From assembly GCF_000337575.1 (NCBI RefSeq), contig NZ_AOIM01000035.1:173498-237497 (forward strand): a stretch of 64,000 nt of DNA. The letters are read 5' to 3'. Position numbers and translations under genes: made by a program. The notes under the pieces were generated by a model. The model was given only the letters and a program-made list of their open reading frames with translations. It searched no databases and was not told the origin of the DNA. The stretch is from Natrialba hulunbeirensis JCM 10989 (GTDB lineage: Archaea > Halobacteriota > Halobacteria > Halobacteriales > Natrialbaceae). This document shows, in pieces, positions 33,783 to 42,977 of this stretch; positions within the stretch are counted from its first letter, which is position 1; each line of letters opens with the position of its first letter.

Positions 33783-34058
33783 ATGGACGATCTGACCGGG
33801 TTCCAGCGGGACCTCCTGTATGTCATTGCAGGAGCGGACCAGCCGTCCGGCCAGGACGTAAAGGATGAGATCGAGACCTATTACAGCGCCGAGATCAATC
33901 ACGGACGGCTGTATCCAAACCTCGACACGCTCGTGAACAAGGAACTCGTCGAGAAGGGAGAGCTCGACCGACGAACGAACTACTACGCGATCAGCGACGA
34001 GGGTCGACAGGTAATCGATGATCGGCGGGAGTGGGAACGCCAGTACGTCGATACCTGA
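33783..34058 (+). CDS. PadR-family transcription regulator
   Basis: The 91-residue protein is a minimal PadR winged helix: LTGFQRDLLYVIAGADQPSGQDVKDEIE, then INHGRLYPNLDTLVNKELVEKGELDRRTNYYAISDEG, where NHGRLYPNL is the recognition helix and RRTNYY the wing. The usual long C-terminal dimerisation helix is almost absent, as in other short haloarchaeal PadR proteins. Targets unknown. Confidence 0.88.
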   Translation: MDDLTGFQRDLLYVIAGADQPSGQDVKDEIETYYSAEINHGRLYPNLDTLVNKELVEKGELDRRTNYYAISDEGRQVIDDRREWERQYVDT

Positions 34059-34687
34059 CCGCCGAGTGCATTCAGATCACTCCGTTCTCCGCTACAGCCC
34101 GTCGCCGCTATCGATGGGCCGTAGCGATTGGTGAATTCCACCGGTACGAGCGATTTGCGCCCAAAATGTGGCAGTATGTTGCCGTCGTACAACGCCAGTG
34201 CGGCTGGGTCGATAGCGCCCTGTCCGGCGTTCCGTACTCATCAATGCAGTCGCTTTGGTCAGGTGTGGTCCGGGAGGAAGTCCGCTGCCCCCTGTCGAAC
34301 GGGCCTCATTGAGGCGCTCGCAACCCTGGATATCCCGTTTCCGTTGTTGCTAGCGGTGTGACGGAGTCGGCCGATACTGGAACCACCGTGGTCGGTCGGA
34401 GTGTCTGTGAGTAGCAGGGACAAAATAGGGTAGTTGCCCGAACCGGTGGCTCTCGACCCGATAGTCGGCGACAGGAGCCGCATAACGTCCGGGTGGCCGG
34501 TAGGTGGTGGCGGTGGTAAATTGTTGCCGACCCGGACAGTTGTCTGTTCCGGGTGTGGGGTCATTAAACCAACTGTCTTGTGTTCGCTGTTTGTTCTTCA
34601 CGATAGATGATGGGTATCGTTTCGATGATCTGTGTGGTGTGATACTGTGGGGCAACCTTATTGACGGGTGCGACCGTATCCACTGTC
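34059..34687. other. gene-free stretch with a strong hairpin
   Basis: No convincing gene was found in these 629 bases. ACCCGGACAG (34530-34539) pairs with CTGTTCCGGGT (34544-34554) with one bulge and a four-base loop. It stands about 130 bases before the TrkA-like gene. It could be a terminator-like or regulatory element, or a remnant. CTTATTG near 34657 is the likely TATA element for that gene. Confidence 0.5.
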
Positions 34688-35401
34688 ATGCGGTTCGTGA
34701 TTATTGGCGCTGGCCGAGTCGGCCTTCGGACGGCGCGCGTCCTGCGCGAGGAAGACCACGACGTGACGATCATCGAGCGCGACGAGGCGATGATCCGGCG
34801 CGCTCGCACACAGTCGTTCACCGTTATCGACGGCGACGGCTCCCGCGAAGCGGTTCTCGAGGAAGCCGGCGTCGCGGACGCCGACGCACTCGGTGCGCTG
34901 ACCGGTGATCTGAACGTCAACTTCACCGCCTGCATGATCGCCAAACACCACGGCTGTCGGACGGTCATGCGGATCGACGAAGCCTATCGCGAGGGTATCT
35001 ACCGCAAGTACGCGGAAGAAGTCGACGAGGTGATCTATCCCGAACGACTCGGCGCGATCGGCGCGAAGAACGCCCTCCTGGGTGGCACAATCCGCGCAAT
35101 CGCGGACATCGCCCAACATCTCCAGATCGTCGAACTGACGATCACTGACGAGGCTCCCGTCAACGGCTACAGCATCAGCGAACTGCAACTGCCCGGCGAC
35201 GCAACCGTCCTCGCGTTCGGCAAGGAAGAACAGCCACTCGAGATCCCCTCCGAGGACGAGTCGCTCGCGGTCGGCGACCGACTCGTGGTGCTCGCCGACT
35301 TCGACGTGTTGAGCGAGGTCAGGCAACTACTGGTCGGTGAGAGTTCGAGCGAGGCCGCGACGGCAATCGACGCGGATACGACGACTGGAGGACTCAACTA
35401 A
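34688..35401 (+). CDS. TrkA-N/TrkA-C NAD-binding regulatory protein
   Basis: The 237-residue protein opens with a Rossmann motif VIIGAGRVGLRTARVL (about 4-19), then DHDVTIIERDEAM, and ends with a TrkA-C type domain (about 140-215: VELTITDEAPVNGYSI, LAVGDRLVVLADF). Such RCK proteins gate Trk/Ktr potassium channels in response to NAD(H) or ATP. The membrane partner is not within the window. The last base of its TAA stop is the first base of the next ATG, so the Lrp-like gene is translationally coupled. Confidence 0.88.
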   Translation: MRFVIIGAGRVGLRTARVLREEDHDVTIIERDEAMIRRARTQSFTVIDGDGSREAVLEEAGVADADALGALTGDLNVNFTACMIAKHHGCRTVMRIDEAYREGIYRKYAEEVDEVIYPERLGAIGAKNALLGGTIRAIADIAQHLQIVELTITDEAPVNGYSISELQLPGDATVLAFGKEEQPLEIPSEDESLAVGDRLVVLADFDVLSEVRQLLVGESSSEAATAIDADTTTGGLN

Positions 35402-35631
35402 TGGTCACAGCATTCGTCATGATCAAAGCGAACACCGGCGAGGCGGATCGACTGCGAACTGATATTACGGGAATCGACGGCGTCGAGTCGGCACATATCG
35501 TCGCCGGTGACGTCGACCTCATCGCCAAGGCGAGCGTCGAGACGCCCGCTGCGGTCAAGGAGATTGCAGCGACACAGATTCAGGGAATCGAGGGCGTCGA
35601 GGATACGCAGACGTATATCGCGATGGACTAA
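35401..35631 (+). CDS. stand-alone Lrp/AsnC ligand-binding (RAM) domain protein
   Basis: The 76-residue protein is only a RAM domain (MVTAFVMIKANTGEADRLRTDI, GVESAHIVAGDVDLIAKASV, GIEGVEDTQTYIAM). The DNA-binding helix-turn-helix of Lrp is absent. Such proteins bind amino acids as oligomers. The overlap with the TrkA-like gene (TAATG) and their conserved pairing in Halobacteria, as far as I recall, suggests the domain tunes the potassium-channel regulator; this is inference. Confidence 0.87.
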   Translation: MVTAFVMIKANTGEADRLRTDITGIDGVESAHIVAGDVDLIAKASVETPAAVKEIAATQIQGIEGVEDTQTYIAMD

Positions 35632-35722
35632 TCGACACACTCGAATACGTCGGGAGTCGGGAAGCACCAGCCTACCGGTGTCTGCTCGCCATCTTCTCGC
35701 TGCACCGTCAGTCCTCCGCCGC

Positions 35723-36313
35723 TCACAGCGGAGCGTTGCCGTTCCCCTGGCCGTGGTCGTCTCGTCCCTGCGCTGGTCCGGACGTCCCATCGGCCGCCTG
35801 CTGGCCGCGACTCTGTGCACTCTCTAGCAGCGTCGCCGCCGGCCCCGCATACTCGTAGCCGGGAATAATCCCCTGGGCGTACGTCCCTTCGACGTACTCG
35901 ATCAGCGCCTTCGCATCCGCGACCCCGTTGGCCGCATCCCACGCGGTGAACTCGAGTTCAACCGTCACCGTCTCGTCGTGGCGCTCAACCTGTGGCTCCT
36001 CGTGGGTATCCGTCTGTGCGACGGTGAAGGCGTCCGCGAGTCGCCGCTCGAGCGTTTCGAACCAGCCGTCTTCGACGACGGGGGCGACGGGTTCGTCTGC
36101 CACGGCGGCGTCGAGGGTTGGGACTGTGACCTCGACGGAGAGTTGTCCATCACGTGGCTCAGGGGCGTCGGTTGCACTTACGCGCGCGTCGAACACGGTA
36201 GTCGTCAGTTCGTACTGTTCGGGGTCCTCGTTGGCCTCAGTGGCCGAGTCGGCTGGGTCGAACGCATCGTGGGCCGCGAGTTCGCGGTCGATCGCGTCAG
36301 GAAGGGACGTCAT
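35723..36313 (-). CDS. DUF5813 family protein
   Basis: The 196-residue protein has the block I associate with DUF5813: PVVEDGWFETLERRLADAFTVAQTDTHEEPQVERHDETVTVELEF, followed by AKALIEYVEGTYAQGIIPGYEY. The first 45 residues are acidic and variable, and the C-terminus is low-complexity Gly/Gln. ATG at 36313 is chosen because the upstream in-frame codons are not protein-like. It is a cytosolic haloarchaeal protein of unknown function. Confidence 0.82.
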   Translation of the reverse strand: MTSLPDAIDRELAAHDAFDPADSATEANEDPEQYELTTTVFDARVSATDAPEPRDGQLSVEVTVPTLDAAVADEPVAPVVEDGWFETLERRLADAFTVAQTDTHEEPQVERHDETVTVELEFTAWDAANGVADAKALIEYVEGTYAQGIIPGYEYAGPAATLLESAQSRGQQAADGTSGPAQGRDDHGQGNGNAPL

Positions 36314-36609
36314 GTTCGTACAGCAAGCAAGGGTCGTCGGCGAAAAGGGTGTTGCGTTCGTGGGACAACAGACTGCTGTCGGCCGGGGCTGGTGTCCCCG
36401 TCTGATCGCAGCGGATTCGTTCACTGGCTGTCGTACTCGAGTCCGACTGTCTGGAGAACGGAGTGGTTACTCACCCCGAGAGTCGCCCGTAGGGAACTGT
36501 TACAGGCCACAACCGCACGCAGGCGTGGCACCGTTTCATGATCGTAGTCGTCCCTTTCCCGTGGAAACGACGTGCATTACTACAACCGATCCCGACGTGT
36601 TTCGTTGGC

Positions 36610-36798
36610 ATGGATCTCGATAGACACGCTGCTGAACGTCGTCGCTTTGCGCGTCTCCTCGGAACTGATGGCGATCTCGGCTCTGGCCTCCCGATCGGTG
36701 CCGTTTCGGACCAGCAACCGTCACCGGCCCGCGATGACGACGCGTCATCCAGGTCGCGCGCGCCAGATGACGCTGCCAGCGACTCGGATTCCAGCTAA
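36610..36798 (+). CDS. possible small acidic protein, 62 aa
   Basis: This open frame in the roughly 620-base gap between DUF5813 and the DUF7522-like gene begins MDLDRHAAERRRFARLLG and ends in an acidic Asp/Ser tail of haloarchaeal style. No family is recognised, and codon use alone supports it. It may be spurious; apart from this the gap shows no gene. Confidence 0.25.
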   Translation: MDLDRHAAERRRFARLLGTDGDLGSGLPIGAVSDQQPSPARDDDASSRSRAPDDAASDSDSS

Positions 36799-36931
36799 GA
36801 CGACCAGCCGCTTTTTGCGTTCGTTTTCCCCTCGAGATCGGACACTCGTGAGGCGTGGCTGTGCGACTGAATCGTGTTCGTCCGGTCTGCGGCCGCCTGT
36901 GATCTGACGCTCGTCTGCTCTTTCGCGCCTG

Positions 36932-37324
36932 TCACACCGAGTCGTCGACGTCGCTGAGAACCGTATCGAGTGCCGTCGCGACCTCCTCGAAATCCTTCAG
37001 CGTGAGGCCGTCGGTCGTAATAATGACGCCCTCGCTCTCGGTGGTAACCCGGAGGAGAAAGCCGTTGTCGAAGACGCGGATGGTGTAGTTATACTGGCCG
37101 AGTTCGGACCGCTCGTAGGCGGTCTGGACGGTTTTGAAGCCGCGCCACTCGTGGCCGATGAACGTCGAAAGGTCGGCGTCGCGCTCGAGATCCTCGCGGA
37201 GATAGAGCTGTTCGTAGTCGTCGCGGGTGAAGTACGTGACCGATCGGAGGCTGTCGCCGATCGCGGTTCGACAGGTCGTGATAATCCGTTCTGCAGCCGC
37301 GGACGTGAGGAGCCCCGTGGTCAT
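36932..37324 (-). CDS. DUF7522-like haloarchaeal protein
   Basis: The 130-residue protein has blocks of a small Halobacteria-specific family, probably DUF7522: CRTAIGDSLRSVTYFTRDDYEQLYLREDLERDADL and NGFLLRVTTESEGVIITTDGLTLKDFEEVATAL. ATG at 37324 is taken because the frame upstream of it is low in structure and overlaps the next gene's promoter. Function unknown. Confidence 0.7.
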   Translation of the reverse strand: MTTGLLTSAAAERIITTCRTAIGDSLRSVTYFTRDDYEQLYLREDLERDADLSTFIGHEWRGFKTVQTAYERSELGQYNYTIRVFDNGFLLRVTTESEGVIITTDGLTLKDFEEVATALDTVLSDVDDSV

Positions 37325-37388
37325 ACTACCCGATACCTCAACCCCGGATACCTTAACAGCGGTGGACACGGAAGACGTGAAAGCGGAG

Positions 37389-38585
37389 TCACCGGTAGGG
37401 CCAGGAGAACAGCGTGCCGTCCCAGGCGCTGTTCGTGACGAGGTTTCGAACGCCCAATTGATCGAGGTGTGACCAGATACGCTTTTGTAACTCGGTGGGG
37501 GCGTACAGGTCCCAGTGAGGCGACAACCAGAGTGCCGCGGTTGCGTCTCTCGTTCGATCGTCGCCGCGGTCATCTCGCGTATCAGCTTCGAGCCACGTAG
37601 CGATGATCTCGAGGACAGTTGCAGCCTGGTCAGGATCGATCCCGAGATCGAACGATCCAGTGATTGGCCCTTCCTGGGTGGCAATAGCCCGTTCGACCGC
37701 CTCGTCGGTTCTCTCTGATCCGTTAGCGGTAAGATACGGGTTCAAGACGTGACCGGCCAGCGCCTTGAGCGCGTGCCCACGCAACACAGTCGGTTCGGTC
37801 GAGTCTTCGATTGCCTCGAAGAGAAATGCCCGATCGGCCTGATCGAACGGCTCTTGAACGACGTTTCGGGCCAGCCCAGTCGAGGGGTTCTTGATGACGT
37901 TGTAAGTGTGCCGTTCCCAGCACTCTTGTGCCGCGCGCAGACGCACACCTTTGTCCCCTGTGCGGACGAGAAGAGCGACATCCGGCCGGCGAATGACTGT
38001 ATCGATATTGGAGCGAGTCCCGCCCCTGAACCCGTGTTCCCGGTAGATGTCGGCGACGACATCCGTCGCGTGGTGTTCCGGTGAGCCGTAGTACTCCTCA
38101 CGGAGCGACAGCGTCCAGCCGTCCCGTTCGTACAACCGTCCGACTGTCTCGTCTTCGGGGTCGAACTCGAGAGCGAGCAGTCGGTCGACACCATCTGGAG
38201 GCACATCGAGCACCGGCCTGGGATCGAACACCATCTGATCGGGCTCGGAAGCCACCTTCCGATCGACTTTCACGACGAGGTTTCCACACGCCGACGAGAT
38301 GATTACCTGTCCGAGACGCGTCCGGAGTTCGTTTCGGAGCGTGAACGTATCCACATTCTCACTATCCGGTTCGTCTGATTTTGCGTCCTTGCCACTCACA
38401 GTACCCGGTGACCGCTGTCCATCCTCCGTGGCCAGATCTCCGAGCCAACCCGGCTTCGAACCTGGTCCGCTGGAAGCTGCCAGACCGTACGATATGGCAT
38501 CTGCAGGCACCGAGTCAGTACCGTCTTCGCGCGGCAGTTCGACCGTTACCGTCGTCCACCGCTCCATCCTGTTTGTCGAACCCAT
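37389..38585 (-). CDS. protein of unknown function, 398 aa
   Basis: No family is recognised. The first 75 residues are variable and acidic. Residues about 80-125 look like a beta-rich domain, then a Trp/Tyr-rich stretch (ERDGWTLSLREEYYGSPEHHA) and a helical, HEAT-like region (about 200-330: AAQECWERHTYNVIKNPST, FLFEAIEDSTEPTVLRGHALKALAGHVL, AATVLEIIATWLEA). Position between two core genes but with lower similarity to known Halobacteria families suggests a lineage-specific gene. ATG at 38585 or 38567 could serve as the start. Confidence 0.6.
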   Translation of the reverse strand: MGSTNRMERWTTVTVELPREDGTDSVPADAISYGLAASSGPGSKPGWLGDLATEDGQRSPGTVSGKDAKSDEPDSENVDTFTLRNELRTRLGQVIISSACGNLVVKVDRKVASEPDQMVFDPRPVLDVPPDGVDRLLALEFDPEDETVGRLYERDGWTLSLREEYYGSPEHHATDVVADIYREHGFRGGTRSNIDTVIRRPDVALLVRTGDKGVRLRAAQECWERHTYNVIKNPSTGLARNVVQEPFDQADRAFLFEAIEDSTEPTVLRGHALKALAGHVLNPYLTANGSERTDEAVERAIATQEGPITGSFDLGIDPDQAATVLEIIATWLEADTRDDRGDDRTRDATAALWLSPHWDLYAPTELQKRIWSHLDQLGVRNLVTNSAWDGTLFSWPYR

Positions 38586-38660
38586 TTTCTTCGCACTTCA
38601 TTGTACATATTTCTCAACGAATATAACAGTGTCCGCCTCTGACGACCTTCAAGTCGGTAG

Positions 38661-39947
38661 CTAGACCGACTCGATCGCTTGATCCAGATCCGCGATGATA
38701 TCGTCGACGTCCTCGATCCCGACCGAAATACGCACGAGGTCGTCGGTCGTCCCGCTCGCCAGTTTCTCCTCCTCGGTCAACTGCTGATGGGTCGTACTCG
38801 CCGGATGGATGATCAGCGACTTCGCGTCGCCGACGTTCGCCAGCAGGCTGAACAGTTCGACCTCGTTGCAAACCGTCTCCGCGGCGTCGTAGCCCCCTTC
38901 GAGGCCGAAGGTGATCATGCCGCCGTAGCCACCCTCGAGATACTCGCTCGCCTCTTCGTGAGTTTCGTGGCTCTCGAGTCCGGGATAGTTCACCCAGGAG
39001 ACGTCGGCGTGGCCCTCGAGGTACTCCGCAACAGCCATCGCGTTCTCGGAGTGTTTCTCCATTCGCAGCGGAAGGGACTCGAGTTTCTGGAGCGTGACCC
39101 AGGCGTCGAACGGCGACTGCTGGTTACCCAGGTCGCGCAATCCGCGGGTGCGAGCGGCGATCGCGAAGGCCTGCGCACCGAACGTCTCGGCGAAGTTGAT
39201 GCCGTGGTAGGCCGGATTTGGTTCGGCCAGTTCGGGGTAGTCGCCTTCCTCCCAGGGGAACGAGCCGCCGTCGACGAGGATGCCGCCGACCGTCGAGCCC
39301 GCGCCGTGGAGCCACTTCGTCGTCGAGTTCCAGACGAGGTCTGCGCCGTGCTCGAGTGGCCGGCACAGGTAGGGCGTCGCGAAGGTGTTGTCGACGAACA
39401 GCGGGACGTTGTGCTCGTGCGCGATATCGGCAATCCGCTCGATGTCCGGCGTGACGAGCGCGGGGTTACCGATCGTTTCGAGGTGGACGAACGCGGTGTC
39501 GTCGTCGATCGCTTCCGCGTAGGCGTCGTAGTCGAGCGTGTCGACGAACTTCGTCTCGATACCGCGCTTTGCGACGGTGTGGGTGAGGTAGGTGTACGTG
39601 CCGCCGTACAGCGACGAGGCGGAGACGATGTTGTCGCCGACCTCCGCGAGGATGAACGTCGCGAGGTCGAACGCAGCCATTCCAGAGGAGGTGGCGAGCG
39701 CGCCGACGCCGCCCTCGAGTTCGGCGATGCGCTCCTCTAGCATCGCGTTCGTCGGGTTCATGATCCGCGAGTAGATGTTGCCGAACTCCTCCAGCCCGAA
39801 CAGCGCCGCGGCGTGGTCCGTGTCCTCGAACTCGTAGGAGGTCGTCTGATACAGCGGTGGCGCACGCGCGCCTGTCGTCGGGTCTGACTCCTGGCCGGCG
39901 TGGATACTGCTCGTCGCGAACTGCCGCTCGTTGGTGTCGTCTCCCAT
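38661..39947 (-). CDS. metY: O-acetylhomoserine sulfhydrylase-type PLP enzyme
   Basis: The 428-residue protein is a Cys/Met-metabolism PLP enzyme. The PLP lysine lies in NSTTKWLHGAG (about Lys211), with SRIMNPTNAMLEERIAELEGG and SSGMAAFDLATF as further family blocks. Length and GARAPPLYQTTSYEFED at the N-terminus favour MetY (O-acetylhomoserine plus sulfide to homocysteine) over shorter cystathionine synthases. It acts in the cytoplasm in methionine synthesis. A homoserine acetyltransferase is not in the window. Confidence 0.9.
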   Translation of the reverse strand: MGDDTNERQFATSSIHAGQESDPTTGARAPPLYQTTSYEFEDTDHAAALFGLEEFGNIYSRIMNPTNAMLEERIAELEGGVGALATSSGMAAFDLATFILAEVGDNIVSASSLYGGTYTYLTHTVAKRGIETKFVDTLDYDAYAEAIDDDTAFVHLETIGNPALVTPDIERIADIAHEHNVPLFVDNTFATPYLCRPLEHGADLVWNSTTKWLHGAGSTVGGILVDGGSFPWEEGDYPELAEPNPAYHGINFAETFGAQAFAIAARTRGLRDLGNQQSPFDAWVTLQKLESLPLRMEKHSENAMAVAEYLEGHADVSWVNYPGLESHETHEEASEYLEGGYGGMITFGLEGGYDAAETVCNEVELFSLLANVGDAKSLIIHPASTTHQQLTEEEKLASGTTDDLVRISVGIEDVDDIIADLDQAIESV

Positions 39948-40148
39948 AGTAGCACCTCACAGCGAGCAGACGTAAAGCTGGGAGTAGCTGCAATATCGGT
40001 CGACATGGATGACACTCGACGTTCGACAGTCGGCACCCAACACTCGACAGTCGACACCTGATCGGAAACCCACACGCAGTACTCGAGTCCCCTTTCGTCA
40101 CCGTCGAGACTACCAGCGCGGCGCACAGTTTCAAGTGCGCGGTCGCGA

Positions 40149-40865
40149 ATGAACTGGCCGATGACCGACGATGGGCTGACTGACGGGGGCGGCCGAGCCG
40201 ACGGCGACACTGACGATAGCGGTGACGGTAGCCGTGATCGTGACGACGAGAGTACCACCAACTCGTCGGCACCGCGATCTACTATCAGCGACGAACTCGA
40301 GGTACCCAACTGTCCGCCGAATCCCGACGAGACAGCTCACGTCCTTCCCGACGAGAAACTCGCCTATCCCGAGTTCGCGTTCGACAACGGCGAGATGGCT
40401 GCGGACGGGAGTTTCGATCTCGAGCAGTCACTCGACCGCGACGAACTGGGGGACTGGCTCGCGGACCTCGCTGCCGGCCTCGAAAGCCACGATGTCGCGG
40501 TCTCGACGACCGATGAAATCGCCATCTTCGGCGTCGGAAGCGGCGACGCTGCGATTTCGTTCGAACCCGACGACACCGACACTGGTGCCCACACGGGCAC
40601 GCTCGAGGTAACGTTCTCGCTGAACGCGAAACTGATGACGTTCTCGGACGACCCCGACGAACGCCGCGCGGGCGCTCGCGCTGGTGAGGGGTTCATCCCG
40701 CTCGAGATGCTCACGTCCGATGCAGCGCCGTCGTCGTTTCGATGTTACAACTGGATCGACGACCCACTCGGTGACTCGACCGCGGCGTCGACTACCGACT
40801 CGAGTAGCGACTCAGTCAGTAATCCGACTGCCGACCCGACTACCGACTCGGGTAACGATACCTGA
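40149..40865 (+). CDS. conserved haloarchaeal acidic protein, possibly amphi-Trp domain
   Basis: The 238-residue protein has a disordered acidic start (about 50 residues), then a compact domain (FDLEQSLDRDELGDWLADLAAGLESHDVAVS, then DAAISFEPDD and GTLEVTFSLNAKLMTFSDDPDE) that could be an amphi-Trp type fold of Halobacteria. A segment IPLEMLTSDAAPSSFRCYNWIDDP follows. The C-terminus is Ser/Thr/Asp repeats (TTDSSSDS) from short repeated DNA. Function unknown. ATG at 40161 is an alternative start. Confidence 0.6.
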   Translation: MNWPMTDDGLTDGGGRADGDTDDSGDGSRDRDDESTTNSSAPRSTISDELEVPNCPPNPDETAHVLPDEKLAYPEFAFDNGEMAADGSFDLEQSLDRDELGDWLADLAAGLESHDVAVSTTDEIAIFGVGSGDAAISFEPDDTDTGAHTGTLEVTFSLNAKLMTFSDDPDERRAGARAGEGFIPLEMLTSDAAPSSFRCYNWIDDPLGDSTAASTTDSSSDSVSNPTADPTTDSGNDT

Positions 40866-40901
40866 TGCGCTCGAACCGGCCGCAAAAACTCACCTCAGCA
40901 G

Positions 40902-42425
40902 CTACTCGAGTAGCGACTCGCCGGTCATCTCCGGCGGCTGGTCGATCCCAATCAACCCGAGCATCGTCGGGGCAATATCGGCCAGGGTACCGCCCTCGCG
41001 GACGGTCCGACCGCCGTCCGTCCCGTCGCTCGCGAGGTAGACCAGTGGCACTTCGTTGTACGTGTGGGCCGTGTGTGGCTCGGCTTCGGTCCCCATATCG
41101 TCGGCGTTACCGTGGTCCGCCGTGATGAGTACGTCAGCACCGGCGGACTCGAGTGCGTCCGTGAGCCGACCCAGTTGCTCGTCGACGGCTTCGACGGCTT
41201 CGATGGCGGCCTCGTAGTCACCGGTGTGGCCGACCATGTCGGGGTTGGCGTAGTTGAGAACGAGTACGTCCGGATCGTCACTTTCCACGATCGAGATTGC
41301 GGTGTCCGTCACCTCGGGCGCGCTCATCTCCGGCTGTAAGTCATAGGTCGGCACGTCCGGGCTCTCGACAATTTCGCGGATCTCGCCGTCGAACTCGACC
41401 TCGCGGCCGCCGTTCAGGAAGTAGGTGACGTGGGCGTACTTTTCGGATTCCGCGATTCGGAGCTGCGTTTTGCCCGCGTCTGCGAGCACCTCGCCGAGCA
41501 CGTTTTCGGGCTGGTTCGGCGGGTAGGCAATCGGGAGGTCGAACGTCTTGTCGTACTGGGTCAGCATGACGACCTCGGTGTCCGGCGGGCTGGTTTCGAG
41601 TTCGTCCGCCCAGTCTTCGGGGCGGATATCTGCGAGCATGCGGGTGAGCTGGCGCGCGCGGTCCGAGCGGAAGTTGAACCAGACAACCGAATCACCGTCT
41701 GCCAGTGCTGGCTGGTCAGCAACGAGGGTCGGCTCGACGAACTCATCCGTTTCACCGCGGTCGTAGGACTCCTCGACTGCCGCCACCGCGGAGTCGGCTT
41801 CATACTCTGCCCGCCGGTCGACGATTGCGTCGTACGCCCGCTTCGTTCGCTCCCAGTTCTGGTCGCGATCCATCGCGTAGTACCGTCCCGAGACCGTCGC
41901 GACGTGACCCGTGCCGTGTTCAGCGACGACGGACTCGAGTTCCTGCAGATACTCGCGGCCACCGGTCGGTGAGGTGTCTCGGCCGTCCGTAATCGCGTGC
42001 GTGATGGCCTCGACCTCGCGGTCCGCGGCGAGTTCGATGAGGGCGTGGAGATGTTCCTGGTCCGCGTGGACGCCGCCGTCGCTGACGAGGCCGAGAAAGT
42101 GGACGCGGCCACCATTCTTGCGTGCGTTCTCGAAGGCGGTGTTGATCGCGTCGTTCTCCCGGAAGGTGCCGTCCGCGATGGAGTCTGCGATTCGGGTGTA
42201 CTCCTGGTAGACGACGCGACCGGCCCCGATGTTCAGGTGGCCGACTTCGCTGTTTCCCATCTGTCCGTCCGGCAGGCCGACGCGGCGGCCGGCGACCTCG
42301 AGTTCCCCGGTCGCGCCAGCCGCTGCGAGCCGATCGAAAGTCGGCGTCTCGGCGGCGGCGACGGCGTCTCGTCCGTCGTCGGTGCCGAGTCCCCAGCCGT
42401 CGAGTACGATCAACGCGGCGTCCAT
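40902..42425 (-). CDS. gpmI: 2,3-bisphosphoglycerate-independent phosphoglycerate mutase
   Basis: The 507-residue protein is a standard GpmI: ALIVLDGWGLG at the N-terminus, the phosphorylated serine in LPDGQMGNSEVGHLNIGAGR (Ser59) and TADHGNADDM near the C-terminus for manganese binding. It interconverts 3- and 2-phosphoglycerate in glycolysis. The C-terminus PTMLGLIGIDQPPEMTGESLL is also typical. It stands alone and converges on the acidic protein gene. Confidence 0.95.
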   Translation of the reverse strand: MDAALIVLDGWGLGTDDGRDAVAAAETPTFDRLAAAGATGELEVAGRRVGLPDGQMGNSEVGHLNIGAGRVVYQEYTRIADSIADGTFRENDAINTAFENARKNGGRVHFLGLVSDGGVHADQEHLHALIELAADREVEAITHAITDGRDTSPTGGREYLQELESVVAEHGTGHVATVSGRYYAMDRDQNWERTKRAYDAIVDRRAEYEADSAVAAVEESYDRGETDEFVEPTLVADQPALADGDSVVWFNFRSDRARQLTRMLADIRPEDWADELETSPPDTEVVMLTQYDKTFDLPIAYPPNQPENVLGEVLADAGKTQLRIAESEKYAHVTYFLNGGREVEFDGEIREIVESPDVPTYDLQPEMSAPEVTDTAISIVESDDPDVLVLNYANPDMVGHTGDYEAAIEAVEAVDEQLGRLTDALESAGADVLITADHGNADDMGTEAEPHTAHTYNEVPLVYLASDGTDGGRTVREGGTLADIAPTMLGLIGIDQPPEMTGESLLE

Positions 42426-42541
42426 GTGTACGTATTGGCGATATTCGGCCTGGGGTAACTAGCTGTCGCTGTTGGCGATCGAGGCAATCTGAAATAGGCG
42501 GGAGCGTCAAAAAGTGACGATATTCAAATAGGATGTCGTCG

Positions 42542-42802
42542 CTACTTAGCGTCGTGGTCGAACGTCGCCCCACAGTCGCCGCAGATGGTGCTCTTTCCGG
42601 GTTTACACCGCTGGGCGAACACCGCGCCGCAGTCGTCGCAGATCATGTAGAGTCGGTGCGCCGGGTCGACGCCGGCTTCGAACTTGAGTCGGATCCAGGC
42701 ATCCGGATTCTCGTCCTCGTAGAGTGTTACGCTGGCGTTCGACTGCCGCCAGTTGACCGCGTGTTCCTCGCGCTCGCCTGTCTCCATACCTCGGTGTGAC
42801 AT
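42542..42802 (-). CDS. small zinc-ribbon protein, 86 aa
   Basis: Two Cys-x2-Cys knuckles, CDDCGAVFAQRC and CGDCGATF, about residues 56-82, would form a zinc ribbon. The first half has a conserved beta strand (SNASVTLYEDENPDAWIRLKFEAG). The start at 42802 is chosen because TTATAT lies about 30 bases upstream, consistent with a leaderless message; ATGs at 42820 and 42787 are alternatives. It is divergent from the NurA gene. Role unknown. Confidence 0.75.
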   Translation of the reverse strand: MSHRGMETGEREEHAVNWRQSNASVTLYEDENPDAWIRLKFEAGVDPAHRLYMICDDCGAVFAQRCKPGKSTICGDCGATFDHDAK

Positions 42803-42977
42803 CGGGACAGTGACACCCATGCGACCACCTCATATAATTTTTCTGATGGTAATTTACCCGCGCTCGAGTTAACAGGATTCGTATATGTCAGTACAATCGA
42901 TGGGCGAACAGCAACTCCGCTCGCGATCGGCGACCATGACCACTGGCTTTTTGCGCTCACGGCGGGAGCCAACGGGC

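Noticed and set aside
38679-39740. 353-codon frame antisense to metY
   Set aside because: The sense strand has the full PLP enzyme; the antisense peptide has no recognisable fold.
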